Positions 1 to 8,115 of a stretch of 34,218 nucleotides of DNA are shown in pieces (within the stretch, counting starts at the first letter, position 1; each line of letters begins with the position of its first letter). Origin of the DNA: Phycisphaerae bacterium. Lineage in GTDB: Bacteria; Planctomycetota; Phycisphaerae; SM23-33. The DNA is taken from positions 1 through 34,218 of the forward strand of contig JAFGJE010000150.1 in the NCBI GenBank assembly GCA_016929245.1. The letters run 5' to 3'. The notes under the pieces are model-generated. The model ran no database searches, was not told where the DNA came from, and was given only the letters and a program-made list of their open reading frames with translations. Made by a program: the position numbers and the translations under genes.

Positions 1-108
1 GCAGGCCTGGAACACCGCCCGGACCGTCTCCAGGTCGAATTTCGAGTCGTTCATCAATCCGCCGTCGCGGATCGTGCAGTCCACCACCGTTACTTTCGAT
101 CGTTCCAT
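1..108 (-). CDS. DRE-TIM metallolyase / HMGL-like aldolase, N-terminal fragment
   Basis: Only the first 36 codons lie in the window; the gene continues past the left edge. The start codon is the ATG complementary to 106-108, with a GGAG ribosome-binding site about 9 bases upstream. The fragment contains VDCTIRDGG at residues 9-17, the metal-binding and catalytic signature at the end of the first strand of the DRE-TIM barrel shared by homocitrate synthase, isopropylmalate synthase, HMG-CoA lyase and 4-hydroxy-2-oxovalerate aldolase. These enzymes make or break C-C bonds next to a carboxylate or carbonyl using a divalent metal. The exact substrate cannot be decided from this fragment. The family call is sound, the enzyme identity open. 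Confidence 0.75.
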   Translation of the reverse strand, partial: MERSKVTVVDCTIRDGGLMNDSKFDLETVRAVFQAC

Positions 109-276
109 GTTGCTATTCTCCGATCCGTTCTCCCGGGGAGTCTTTCGGGAAACGTTGTACCATTCTATCCCGACACCGCGGCGATAGACGGGATATCGTA
201 CACGATTTTTCCGGATCAATCCAGCCCTATCCTCGATCGGTTGACCCCGCCGCGCCGATGGCGTACACTCACCGGT

Positions 277-1281
277 ATGAATCGAATCGTCCATGGTCTC
301 GTGTGGTTCCTGGCGGCGGCGGGGGTCGGCGGCTGCGTCACCGCCCACGAAGCGCGAACCAAACTCGAAATTCTCGACAACGCCAACCATCGGATCGTCA
401 ACGACTGCATCCTGCTGACGATCCGCATGGAAAGCCTCGAGACGCAGGGACACTGGTTTGTCGCGCAGGAGGAAAAAGCCGGCCACATGCTTCCCGTCGA
501 GGCGTCGATTTGCACCATGAATTCCGGGGACATGCTCGATCAGGAGGGAAAGATCATCGTCACGGTCGGCCCGTACGCCCGCGGAAAGACGCTGGGGGTG
601 GAATACTGGCTGTTTCGGCCGGGGTATCAGCCGGACGATTTCCTCAACGAGCACGTCGAGCGGGCCTACGAGGACAAAACCGACCTGGACCTTCATCTGC
701 TGCGGGAGGATCCCGGATCGAGTATTTCGGATGAAAAGGTGCTCGACGGCGCCCGGCGGGTGCTGGACATGCTGGAGTTTCTCGATCCGAACGATCCGAA
801 CGGCACCCGGCTGGTGACGCTGCTGATCGAGCAGGTGGAAAACGTCAAGGAACACGCCTACAAGCCGAAATGGCAGAAGCAGTCCAGGGACATGCTGCCG
901 AAACTCCGCGAGGCCTTGAAACGGTTCCCGAACGTCAAGGCGGCGTGGAAAGGTCTTCCGCGAAAGACCGCGGAGGAATCGAAATCCGAGGTGGCCGCCG
1001 CCGGGCCCGCGCCGAAGCCTTCCGCGATACAAAAACCGTCCGTTGAAATTGATACCCCATCCGAGAAACCCGCCGAAACCTCCGAGGAAGAACCGGTCGC
1101 CCCGACCGCCTCGTCGGATCTGCCCATGACCCCGTCGACGGAATCGGAGGAGGACGATTCCTCCCCGCAACTGGAGGCCGTGGACTTATCCGAACTGGAC
1201 AACGAAACCGCCGAAACCCAGCCGGCGGCCCAGTCCGGAGACGACGCCGTGGAACACAACCTCACGCCGATTCGGAAGTGA
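277..1281 (+). CDS. Putative lipoprotein with disordered C-terminal tail, unknown function
   Basis: A 334-residue protein. I chose the ATG at 277 rather than the in-frame TTG at 241 because it puts a hydrophobic signal segment at the very N-terminus, ending in the lipobox VGGC. The mature chain would be lipid-anchored at that Cys and exported. Residues about 25-225 are charged and look folded, with no domain I recognise. From about residue 235 the chain is rich in Pro, Ser, Thr and Glu with little hydrophobic content, so it is probably disordered. It stands alone on the plus strand and converges on the beta-helix gene, with the perfect inverted repeat at 1319-1410 between them. Function unknown. 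Confidence 0.8.
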   Translation: MNRIVHGLVWFLAAAGVGGCVTAHEARTKLEILDNANHRIVNDCILLTIRMESLETQGHWFVAQEEKAGHMLPVEASICTMNSGDMLDQEGKIIVTVGPYARGKTLGVEYWLFRPGYQPDDFLNEHVERAYEDKTDLDLHLLREDPGSSISDEKVLDGARRVLDMLEFLDPNDPNGTRLVTLLIEQVENVKEHAYKPKWQKQSRDMLPKLREALKRFPNVKAAWKGLPRKTAEESKSEVAAAGPAPKPSAIQKPSVEIDTPSEKPAETSEEEPVAPTASSDLPMTPSTESEEDDSSPQLEAVDLSELDNETAETQPAAQSGDDAVEHNLTPIRK

Positions 1282-1318
1282 TCGCGTCTACGCGAAGATA
1301 TGGCGAGTTCAATCAATT

Positions 1319-1410
1319 GTCATCCTGAGCGAAGCGCAGCGAAGTCGAAGGACCTTACGGGTAGTTAGGCGTAAGGTCCTTCGACTTCGCTGCGCTTCGC
1401 TCAGGATGAC
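1319..1410. repeat. Perfect 41-bp inverted repeat (dispersed repeat, copy 1)
   Basis: Arms 1319-1359 and 1370-1410 are exact reverse complements with a 10-base loop. Each arm begins GTCATCCTGAGCG when read inward. Related copies lie at 8991-9033 (one arm), 10933-11024 (both arms) and 15376-15403 (partial arm). It lies between two convergent genes, so its transcript would form a very stable hairpin and could act as a bidirectional terminator. The minus-strand beta-helix gene takes its stop codon from inside the right arm. Confidence 0.9.
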
Positions 1411-4361
1411 AGCCTGGTGATCGCTTTCGCTTCGACGCTCGCCGTTCCGAACTCGTTGACCTGGGTGTAGGAATTGATCCCGAACAGTCTGCTGGTGACG
1501 CATTGTACCGCGTCCGTCGGGACGAGATTCACCTTGCCTTCCAGCAGGAAGGTTTTGTCCTTCGGTTTGACGTTCAGCAGGTTCAGGGGAATCAGGGCCG
1601 CGAGCGTGTATCCGTTCGGGGTTTTGTCGCTCTGTAAGCGGATCGTCGGTTCGTGGTCGGTTTGCATTCCGCTTTGTCGCAGCGTCTGGGATTTGCATGT
1701 TTTCGTGCCGGGCACGAGAAACACCTGGCCGGCATGGGGTTCCTTCACGCCGGCCGGCGCGCCGAACACTTCGAGGCTTGATCCTTTCCAGGGCGGAAAC
1801 GCCGGCTGAAGGTTTTGATCGTGAATCTCCGCCAGCACCGCCAGCTCACTCCCCGCCAAACCGAAGGATACCTCCGCCAGTTTCGTGTTGGCGTACTGAA
1901 TACAGTGACGTTCCGCGTCGCGCAGGAAGGTTCTCACATCCGTCGGCGAGGCGAGGGCGGAGGTTTTGGGGATCGTGATATTGTTGTTTCGAGGGCGGTT
2001 CGCGATCACGAAACTCGGCAGCAGGCCTTTTCCGACGGGAATGGTTTCGACGGTCACTTTTTCCGCGTCGCCGGCGACATGCACATCCAACGTCGTCGAG
2101 GCCGACGCGCCGGGCTTCAGCGAATACGCGAAGGTTTTTCCGCCGACCAGTCGTCCCGCCCCTTTGGGCGAAACGACGAACCTGACTTTCCCGCGCGCGG
2201 GTGTTTCGCCGACATTTTTCAGCGTCAGGCGCACCTTGCCCGGTGTTTCGTCGAAGCGAAGCGGCTGGGTCCATTCCAGGTCGGCGAAGACGATTTCGCG
2301 CGGCGCATCCTGTTCCGCCGGCCAATCGGCGTGGGAGGCGGGACGGGTTTTGTGATATCGCGGACCGGCCTTCGTAGCGTCGAGAGGCTGGAATCCCATC
2401 GCTTTCGCCGGGGAATCGTCGCGGAGGGTAAAATCGCCGGCCGACGGATTCTGAAACAGCGGATCGGCGATGCGCGTTCCCAAAAGCTGTCCCTGCTTCC
2501 GCATGTCCTGGAGAGATTGGCCGGAAAAGCGAATCTCCCGGCCGGCCGCCCAGAACAGGTTGTCGCGGAACAGGGAATGGTCCTTTTTCCAGTCGCCGTA
2601 CCACAGGCCGCCGGCGGTCCAGTAGAGGATGTTTTTCTCGACGATCGACGTGCGGTGATTCTCCCGCCGGTCGTACGGAACGATCTGTTTTTCGCCCGCC
2701 AGCGCGAAGATATTGTTTCGGATCACGTTATCCCGGGCGTAGTGCGTGAAGAACGACGCGCCCTTCGTGCGATACACGATGTTCTCTTCCACGATCGACT
2801 GCGACGTGCCCTCGTCCTGGTAAATTCCCCAGCCGCCGTAGCCGTAATAACCGATGTCATGAATCACGTTCCCGCGAATGAGCATTCCGGGGTTTGGGCC
2901 CAGCGTGTAGATGCCGCCGTTGTCGCTGAGGTAATGATCGGGATTGACGTGGTGGATGTGGTTGTACTCGACGCGGTTGTCGGCCGTTCGCGTCGGTTTG
3001 TATCCCCACGTCCACCCGCAGGAGACGCCCGTGTAGCTCAGGTTGTACAGGTGGTTGTGACGGACGCGATGGAACCCGGAATTTCCGATCCACACGCCGA
3101 TCGCGCCGGGGAAGACTTTCCCGGTGTCGTGGATCGTGCAGTCGCTGACGGTGGTGCGCATCGGGCGGGATTCCTTCGCGCGAATGGTTTTCTTCGACGT
3201 TTCGTCGACGCGCAGGAGTTCCTCGTGTCCGATCTTCACGCCGCCGGCGCCGAGATCGAACATCGAACAGGCGACGATTTTGTTATTCACGCTGCCGGTT
3301 CGCACTTCCACGGCGTATTGCAGGACGCGCGAAATCTCGCAGCCGTACAGCACGCAGTCCTCGGCGCGGTCGAAGATCACGGCGCCCGGAACGCTGTAAG
3401 CGGCCTGGACGTCGCCGACGTAGTCCTTCGATCGGGTCCATTCGGCGTGACGGAAGACGAGATTTTCCAGGCGAAGGTTGGAAACGCCTCGCAACACGAC
3501 CAGCGCTTCGAGCACCGGCGCGATGACTTCAGTGGTGTCGGATTTTTCACCGGGCAGCGGAAGATACCGTAACCTGCCGGAAGGCCGATCCAGATACCAT
3601 TGGCCCGGTTCCCCGAAGGATTCAAACACGTTCTCGACGTAATAACGGGCGTGCAACCCTTTTTCGTCCATCAGCGAACCGATGCTGGGCCGCTTGAAAT
3701 ACACCGTGCGGTTGTTTTCGTCCAGCGTCCGGATGCGATGGCGCGTCTCGAACCACAATTGCGGCGTCACGAGTTCCACGTCGGGGAGATTCTTCCAGTT
3801 TCGCAGATTCCCTCGGGCGTACCGCATTCGGTCCGGGCCTTCGCACCAAGCGTCGAATGTTCCGTGCCCTTCGACGAACTCCGCGAAACGGAAAAATCCC
3901 TCGTTGGGGAAGCGAGGCCGGCTGCGGCGCTCGCCGTTGACGAACAGTTGCGTGAAATTCCATCGACCCGACTTCACATCGGGCAGTTGGAGCGTCCAGC
4001 AGGTCCGCTTTTTATGTCGGCCGACGGACCAGCCGATGAGTTTCTTCCCGCCGCGGAAGACCGCCGACTCGCCCGGATACGCGGCGTACACGACGGGGTG
4101 TTTTACCGTTCCGGAATCGGCGGGGGTGAAGACGACGGGCTGAGACAGATCGTACGTTCCGGCGCGAATCCAGACGTTGATCGCCGCGGCGCGGCCTTGC
4201 TTTTTCCAGCGACGCACCGCCGCCTGCGCCCCGGCGAGAGTCGCCAGAGGTCCGTCCTTGCCGTCGTCGGCCGGATCGGGATGACGTCCCGACCAGCGGT
4301 CGTTTCCCGCGGGGGAGACGTAAAAATCGACGGTTCTTGCCGATGTCGTTTTGCCGGCCAT
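1401..4361 (-). CDS. Large right-handed parallel beta-helix protein with C-terminal CBM9/DOMON-like domain
   Basis: 986 residues. The N-terminus starts with FYVSPAGNDRWSG and leads into the Pro/Gly-rich cap typical of pectate-lyase-like beta-helix proteins. Residues about 290-640 hold many short rungs rich in Asn, Val and Ile (DNRVEYNHIHHV, IRNNIFAL, VEENIVYRT), the pattern of Pfam Beta_helix domains. After linker beta-domains (about 690-810), residues 830-980 resemble a family 9-like carbohydrate-binding or DOMON-like sandwich. Such proteins usually bind or cleave polysaccharides outside the cytoplasm. Oddly, no signal peptide is visible after the ATG at 4359-4361, and no upstream in-frame start would give one. 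The last codons and stop fall inside the 41-bp repeat arm. The fold is secure; the activity is not assignable. Confidence 0.85.
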   Translation of the reverse strand: MAGKTTSARTVDFYVSPAGNDRWSGRHPDPADDGKDGPLATLAGAQAAVRRWKKQGRAAAINVWIRAGTYDLSQPVVFTPADSGTVKHPVVYAAYPGESAVFRGGKKLIGWSVGRHKKRTCWTLQLPDVKSGRWNFTQLFVNGERRSRPRFPNEGFFRFAEFVEGHGTFDAWCEGPDRMRYARGNLRNWKNLPDVELVTPQLWFETRHRIRTLDENNRTVYFKRPSIGSLMDEKGLHARYYVENVFESFGEPGQWYLDRPSGRLRYLPLPGEKSDTTEVIAPVLEALVVLRGVSNLRLENLVFRHAEWTRSKDYVGDVQAAYSVPGAVIFDRAEDCVLYGCEISRVLQYAVEVRTGSVNNKIVACSMFDLGAGGVKIGHEELLRVDETSKKTIRAKESRPMRTTVSDCTIHDTGKVFPGAIGVWIGNSGFHRVRHNHLYNLSYTGVSCGWTWGYKPTRTADNRVEYNHIHHVNPDHYLSDNGGIYTLGPNPGMLIRGNVIHDIGYYGYGGWGIYQDEGTSQSIVEENIVYRTKGASFFTHYARDNVIRNNIFALAGEKQIVPYDRRENHRTSIVEKNILYWTAGGLWYGDWKKDHSLFRDNLFWAAGREIRFSGQSLQDMRKQGQLLGTRIADPLFQNPSAGDFTLRDDSPAKAMGFQPLDATKAGPRYHKTRPASHADWPAEQDAPREIVFADLEWTQPLRFDETPGKVRLTLKNVGETPARGKVRFVVSPKGAGRLVGGKTFAYSLKPGASASTTLDVHVAGDAEKVTVETIPVGKGLLPSFVIANRPRNNNITIPKTSALASPTDVRTFLRDAERHCIQYANTKLAEVSFGLAGSELAVLAEIHDQNLQPAFPPWKGSSLEVFGAPAGVKEPHAGQVFLVPGTKTCKSQTLRQSGMQTDHEPTIRLQSDKTPNGYTLAALIPLNLLNVKPKDKTFLLEGKVNLVPTDAVQCVTSRLFGINSYTQVNEFGTASVEAKAITRLSS

Positions 4362-4400
4362 GATACTTCTTCTTTCGCGCGTTTCTTTTAATTCAACATT

Positions 4401-4427
4401 ATTATAATATTTTAGACGATTGTTTAA
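4401..4427 (-). promoter_or_regulatory. Candidate sigma-70 promoter for the beta-helix gene
   Basis: On the minus strand TTAAAC (complement of 4422-4427) precedes TATAAT (complement of 4401-4406) by 15 bases, in an AT-rich island within GC-rich DNA and about 40 bases before the start codon at 4361. The -10 box is perfect, but the spacing is short and the -35 box is weak. Confidence 0.4.
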
Positions 4428-4579
4428 TCATTCTATGGTTCCCAGGATACCGCGTCAATCCGGAAACGTCGAAGGTGAAAAGAAAGATAACCCTTGTTCG
4501 TTCCATTTCGTACAATGGTCCCGTGAAGAGCCACGCGAAATGTAACGAATTCCTTTATTTTGGTTTGTAGGAGTCACGA

Positions 4580-4966
4580 ATGATGAATATTGTATGGATC
4601 GCCCTGGGCGGCGCGCTGGGGGCGACGGCGAGATACGGCCTGACGGAAGGCGTGCAGAAATGGCTGGGCCCGGGTTTCGCCTGGGGTACGTTGAGCGTGA
4701 ATCTTCTGGGTTGTTTCGGGATCGGCTTTTTGTTTCACGGAATCGCGTCGATCGGCACGCTGCCGCACGAAGTTCGTTTCCTTGCCGTCGTGGGATTTTT
4801 GGGGGCGTTCACGACATTCTCCACCTTCAGCCTGGAAGTCGTCAACTTTCTGCGCGACGGACAATACGCGACGGCGGCGGGATACGTTCTACTCAGCAAC
4901 GTCGTGGGGGTGGGATTGTGCTTCGCGGGATGGCGAACGGGACACTGGATTTTGGGACGGGCGTAG
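4580..4966 (+). CDS. crcB: Fluoride efflux channel CrcB/Fluc
   Basis: A 128-residue membrane protein, the normal length for the family. It exports fluoride passively as a dual-topology dimer in the inner membrane. Four hydrophobic segments are visible. The diagnostic motifs are WGTLSVNLLGCFGIG (residues 35-49, with the conserved Asn41) and GFLGAFTTFSTF (72-83), which carries the Phe residues lining the fluoride pore and the central Na+ site. An AGGAG ribosome-binding site at about 4569-4573 precedes the tandem ATG codons at 4580 and 4583. I searched the leader by eye for the fluoride riboswitch and did not recognise it. The gene stands alone, divergent from the beta-helix gene. Family call near certain. 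Confidence 0.95.
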   Translation: MMNIVWIALGGALGATARYGLTEGVQKWLGPGFAWGTLSVNLLGCFGIGFLFHGIASIGTLPHEVRFLAVVGFLGAFTTFSTFSLEVVNFLRDGQYATAAGYVLLSNVVGVGLCFAGWRTGHWILGRA

Positions 4967-4985
4967 GGGATCGACCGGTGATTCA

Positions 4986-5037
4986 ACAGCGCCGAGCGGC
5001 AAGCCGACGCGAAACCCGCCTTGCCGCTCGGCGCTGT
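4986..5037. repeat. 18-bp perfect inverted repeat downstream of crcB
   Basis: Arms 4986-5003 and 5020-5037 are exact reverse complements with a 16-base loop. It begins 20 bases after the crcB stop and probably serves as its transcript end, although no T-run follows on the plus strand. Confidence 0.8.
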
Positions 5038-5040
5038 AAT

Positions 5041-5076
5041 AAAAAAACCGGCGGAGTCCCTTGGGAACTCCGCCGG
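5041..5076 (-). terminator. Rho-independent terminator of the acidic hypothetical gene
   Basis: Read on the minus strand, a 10-bp stem (CCGGCGGAGT at 5048-5057 pairing with 5067-5076) is followed directly by seven T residues (complement of 5041-5047). It begins 29 bases past the stop of the minus-strand gene ending at 5105, which is the expected geometry of an intrinsic terminator. Confidence 0.9.
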
Positions 5077-5104
5077 GCAAATACGCGAACACCGTGTGAT
5101 TTGT

Positions 5105-5653
5105 TCAGAACAACCAGGAATCGTTGTCCCGGGAATTCGTGTTGAACGACGCGCCGGTTTTTTGCAGGGCGCCGTCTTCTTCCTCGTCCGGGTCCGGTTC
5201 CTCCAGGTCGTCGTCGAGGGAAGGGGAGGGACGGTGGTACACGATCTGTCCGCCGCCGTCGTCGTCGAAATCTTCCTCGTCCGGCAGGTCGCCCTGGTCG
5301 GTCATCCGGTCGATGAGCTGTTCGGCGAAACGATCCACGCGTTTTCGGAAATCGTCGTCTTGCTCTTCGTTCTCGAATTCCTGGTCGAAATGCCAGAAAC
5401 AATCGTCCACCTCGCCCTCCTCCGCCGGCAGGCAGGGGGAGGTCATTTCCGCCGGCGCGACGGGTTTGGCAGGCGTGTTGAACGCGAAATATTTCTCGTA
5501 TCGGCTCGCGTCGCCGGTCAGCCGGGGGGCCTGAAGGCGCCGGAGGTTCACAAGGTAGTCGTCCAGTTCCTCGTCGTCGAACCGCGAGAGGAATTCCGGG
5601 TCGGCGGATGTGTTTCGCACCAGAATTTCATCGATCAGCTGTCGTTTGGTCAT
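5105..5653 (-). CDS. Acidic hypothetical protein, 182 aa
   Basis: I do not recognise a characterised family. The N-terminal 45 residues (starting MTKRQLIDEI and including FLSRFDDEELDDYL) look like a small helical, possibly protein-binding domain. The rest is strongly acidic with Asp/Glu runs (DEEDFDDDGGG, DPDEEED), suggesting disorder. There is no signal peptide or membrane segment, so it is probably cytoplasmic. A GGAGG ribosome-binding site precedes the ATG at 5651-5653, and a clear intrinsic terminator follows the gene. The good start, terminator and consistent codon use argue that it is real. Function unknown. Confidence 0.8.
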   Translation of the reverse strand: MTKRQLIDEILVRNTSADPEFLSRFDDEELDDYLVNLRRLQAPRLTGDASRYEKYFAFNTPAKPVAPAEMTSPCLPAEEGEVDDCFWHFDQEFENEEQDDDFRKRVDRFAEQLIDRMTDQGDLPDEEDFDDDGGGQIVYHRPSPSLDDDLEEPDPDEEEDGALQKTGASFNTNSRDNDSWLF

Positions 5654-5809
5654 GGGGTTTTCCTACCTCCGGACCTTGTAGCTCCGATTCCAGGTTTCCC
5701 GTCTCTATCCTTCCTATCGACCCGTCGATTCGGGAAACTTTAAGGGACATTTCGCCGTCCGGCGGGAGAGGGTATCCGGATTTGCCGGCAGAACCAGAAA
5801 ACAACAAAT

Positions 5810-5894
5810 CCGACACTGAGTTGCTGAGGTACTGAGAAGAAATTTCATGATTTCTCTTCTCTTGTTTTCTCAGTTTCTCAAGAACTCAGTGTCG
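5810..5894. repeat. Imperfect inverted repeat between two minus-strand genes
   Basis: The block ACTGAGTTGCTGAGGTACTGAG near 5816-5837 is mirrored near 5871-5893 by an imperfect reverse complement ending in AACTCAGTGTC. Both arms are built on repeats of the word CTGAG. It lies just past the end of the SDR gene (stop at 5927) and upstream of the acidic protein gene, so it could fold at the 3' end of the SDR transcript. Confidence 0.6.
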
Positions 5895-5926
5895 CTCTTT
5901 CTTGAGTGCACTCATCGACCTGGATT

Positions 5927-6907
5927 TTACTGAATCAAACCTTCCCCGCGCATCCATTCGACGGTTCGCCGCACACCGTCTTTCATGGAATACGGCAACG
6001 GGCCGGTGAGGGTTTTTGTGTTGTCCAGCGGGATGCGCGTGGTGTCGGACCACATATTGTTCAGGCGAAACGACGACATCGGGACAGCCTTCCAGCCCAA
6101 GAGTTTGCACGCGTCGCCCATCATCGCCATCAGCCGCATCATCCGGGACGGAATCGTCCGAATGCGTTTTCCGCCGGCCGCTGACGCGATTTCGTCCGCC
6201 CAGGCGCGGATGGTGAATTCGTCGTAATCCGACAGGTAAAACACCTTCCCCTGGATCGCCTCGTCGGGCGCCTCCAGGAGCTTGAGGGTTTGAAACGCGT
6301 AGTTCTCCACGTATCCGAAACTCTTCGGGGGATTGCATCGCCCGGGGTGAACATATCGCCCTCGCGCGACGGACAGGATAAATCGGTGATACGGGATGCT
6401 GTACCAGGGCCCCCAGATGGACGAGGGACGTGCGATGCACCACGAGCCAGTCAGTTCACCCGCCGAACGGATGAGCGTTTCCATGTCCGCTTTGCTCTGG
6501 CCGTAGACGGTGTTGGGGCAAACGTCCCGGTCGTCTTTCGGGAAATAGCTAGGCTGACAGACGAGTTTGGTGGAAGTGAAAATCGTTCTCGTCACCGACG
6601 GTGTAGCTTCGATGGCCTGGATCAGATTTCGCGTCCCGTCGGTGTTGACGCGGTAGTCTTCGAGCGTTTTTCCGTCGAGGTCCGTCCGGGCCGCCAGGTG
6701 CACCACGTGCGTGGGGGTGAATTCCGCCAGGGCGGTTTTCAGGGCGTCGGCGTCCAGGATGTCCACGTGCTTGTGGAATTGTTTCTGCGCGGGATTTCGC
6801 GGCGGCTGGGTGTCGGCGTTGAGCACGTCGTAATCGTTGTCGCGCAGCCGGGCGATCAGGTTCGTTCCGATAAACCCGCTTCCGCCCGTGAGAAACACTC
6901 GCTTCAT
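5927..6907 (-). CDS. NAD(P)-dependent epimerase/dehydratase (extended SDR)
   Basis: 326 residues from the ATG at 6905-6907. I prefer this start to upstream in-frame codons because it places the Rossmann strand MKRVFLTGGSGFIG at the N-terminus. The dinucleotide-binding GGSGFIG is at residues 8-14, and the catalytic YGQSK (Tyr135, Lys139) follows the TSTK segment at 111-114, the arrangement of UDP-glucose 4-epimerase-like enzymes. Length fits the family. It most likely acts on a nucleotide sugar, for example in cell-surface polysaccharide synthesis, but 3-beta-HSD-like relatives share this layout, so the substrate is open. It lies upstream of the acidic protein gene on the same strand, separated by 273 bases with an inverted repeat, so it is probably a separate unit. 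Confidence 0.88.
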   Translation of the reverse strand: MKRVFLTGGSGFIGTNLIARLRDNDYDVLNADTQPPRNPAQKQFHKHVDILDADALKTALAEFTPTHVVHLAARTDLDGKTLEDYRVNTDGTRNLIQAIEATPSVTRTIFTSTKLVCQPSYFPKDDRDVCPNTVYGQSKADMETLIRSAGELTGSWCIARPSSIWGPWYSIPYHRFILSVARGRYVHPGRCNPPKSFGYVENYAFQTLKLLEAPDEAIQGKVFYLSDYDEFTIRAWADEIASAAGGKRIRTIPSRMMRLMAMMGDACKLLGWKAVPMSSFRLNNMWSDTTRIPLDNTKTLTGPLPYSMKDGVRRTVEWMRGEGLIQ

Positions 6908-6942
6908 GCAAAGCCTCCAGCCGTTCACGCGTGACATTGTAG

Positions 6943-7039
6943 CTTGGACATCTTGTCCAAGGGTTCCTTGGGCGTTCCGCCCAAGATTTTTTCCTCCACG
7001 GGCGTGACGCCCGCGGGACACTTGGACGGGACGTCCAAG
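6943..7039. repeat. Chain of four short palindromes
   Basis: Four hairpins follow one another: CTTGGACA/TGTCCAAG (6943-6961), CTTGGGCG/CGCCCAAG (6967-6985), CGGGCG/CGCCCG (about 6999-7013) and CTTGGACG/CGTCCAAG (7021-7039). Three share the frame CTTGG-N-CCAAG with different centres. They fill the gap between the SDR gene and the prenyl synthase gene. Confidence 0.85.
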
Positions 7040-7048
7040 CCACGCTTC

Positions 7049-7969
7049 TTAGTGCGTCCGTCGCGTCAGGAGAATCGCCAGTTCCTTCAGCGTCTCGCCG
7101 GCCGGTCCGAGAGGTTCCAGCGCCCGGCAGGCGGTGAGGGTCATTTCCTCGCCGAGTCGTTTCGCTTCTTCGATACCGACAGCCGCCAGGTGCGTCTGCT
7201 TACCGGTTTCGGCGTCCTTGCCGGGCGTCTTACCCAGTTGACCTGCCGTGCCCGTCACGTCCAGCAGATCGTCGAACAACTGAAACGCCAGTCCCAGATG
7301 TTCGGCGAAATCGCTGACAGCCTGTAACGCCGTTTCGTCCGCGCCGGCGGCGACGGCGCCCATCCTCGCCGCGCCGCGGATCATGGCTGCCGTCTTGTGC
7401 AGGTGGATGTACCGCAGACCTTCCAGTCCCTTCGGCAGGTCGCACAGGTTCATGTCGGCAACCTGCCCCGCGACCATCCCCTCCGCACCGGCGGCCCGGG
7501 ACAACTCGGATGTCAATCGCCCCACCAACGGCGAATCGCACTCTGCCGGCACACCGAAGGCGCGCGTCAGCAGCGCGTCGCCGATTAAAATCGCCATCGC
7601 CTCGCCGAACCGCACGTGCGCGGTAGGCCTGCCGCGACGTAATTCGTCGTCGTCCATCGCCGGTAAGTCGTCGTGCACGAGGCTGTACACGTGCACCATT
7701 TCGACCGCGACCGCCGCCCGGCGGACAAGCTCGTTTTCCGCCGATCCGCCCACCGCCTGGGCAGCGAGCATCGCGACGGCGGGGCGAAGTCGCTTCCCCC
7801 CGGCCATGCAGTAACGCATCCCGTCCGCGAGCGCCTCGGGCGTGCCGGGCGGCACAAGCCAACGCACCAAATCCGCCTCCGCGCAGGCAGCGCAGGGCGA
7901 CAGCAACGCCTTGAGAGCCTTGCCGGAAACGGAGTCGACCGTCGTGTTTTCCATTGAATTTGATGCCAT
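7049..7969 (-). CDS. ispA: Short-chain polyprenyl (farnesyl/geranylgeranyl) diphosphate synthase
   Basis: 306 residues from the ATG at 7967-7969; a second ATG at 7952-7954 is also possible. The enzyme condenses isopentenyl diphosphate with allylic diphosphates in the cytoplasm. Hallmarks are GGKRLRP (57-63), the first aspartate-rich motif DDLPAMDDD (100-108) and the second, FDDLLDVTG (232-240), which bind Mg-diphosphate. Residues before the first motif (MVHVYSLVHDD) have the bacterial FPPS/GGPPS pattern, and length matches farnesyl diphosphate synthase. The reading frame stays open far upstream to 8386, but that extension overlaps the next gene and lacks family sequence, so I excluded it. Chain-length specificity cannot be fixed by eye, so the symbol is tentative. 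Confidence 0.93.
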   Translation of the reverse strand: MASNSMENTTVDSVSGKALKALLSPCAACAEADLVRWLVPPGTPEALADGMRYCMAGGKRLRPAVAMLAAQAVGGSAENELVRRAAVAVEMVHVYSLVHDDLPAMDDDELRRGRPTAHVRFGEAMAILIGDALLTRAFGVPAECDSPLVGRLTSELSRAAGAEGMVAGQVADMNLCDLPKGLEGLRYIHLHKTAAMIRGAARMGAVAAGADETALQAVSDFAEHLGLAFQLFDDLLDVTGTAGQLGKTPGKDAETGKQTHLAAVGIEEAKRLGEEMTLTACRALEPLGPAGETLKELAILLTRRTH

Positions 7970-8115
7970 GAACCTATACTCGTTCTGAAAATAAAAAATA
8001 TCAAGCAGAGATATTATGTTCCGGGGATTATACCAATCCCGCCGTTTATTCTCAAAACCATCCTGAAAAGATCGCGGGATAAGATGAGTCGGGAATGGTC
8101 TCCACAAGGCTGGGT

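Noticed and set aside
1815-3572. 585-codon plus-strand open frame
   Set aside because: It lies antisense to the beta-helix gene, whose protein has clear family sequence; the plus frame reads as Arg/Val/Asp-rich noise typical of GC-rich antisense.
4440-4579. Fluoride riboswitch ahead of crcB
   Set aside because: Expected by context, but I could not find the conserved pseudoknot words, so I do not call it.
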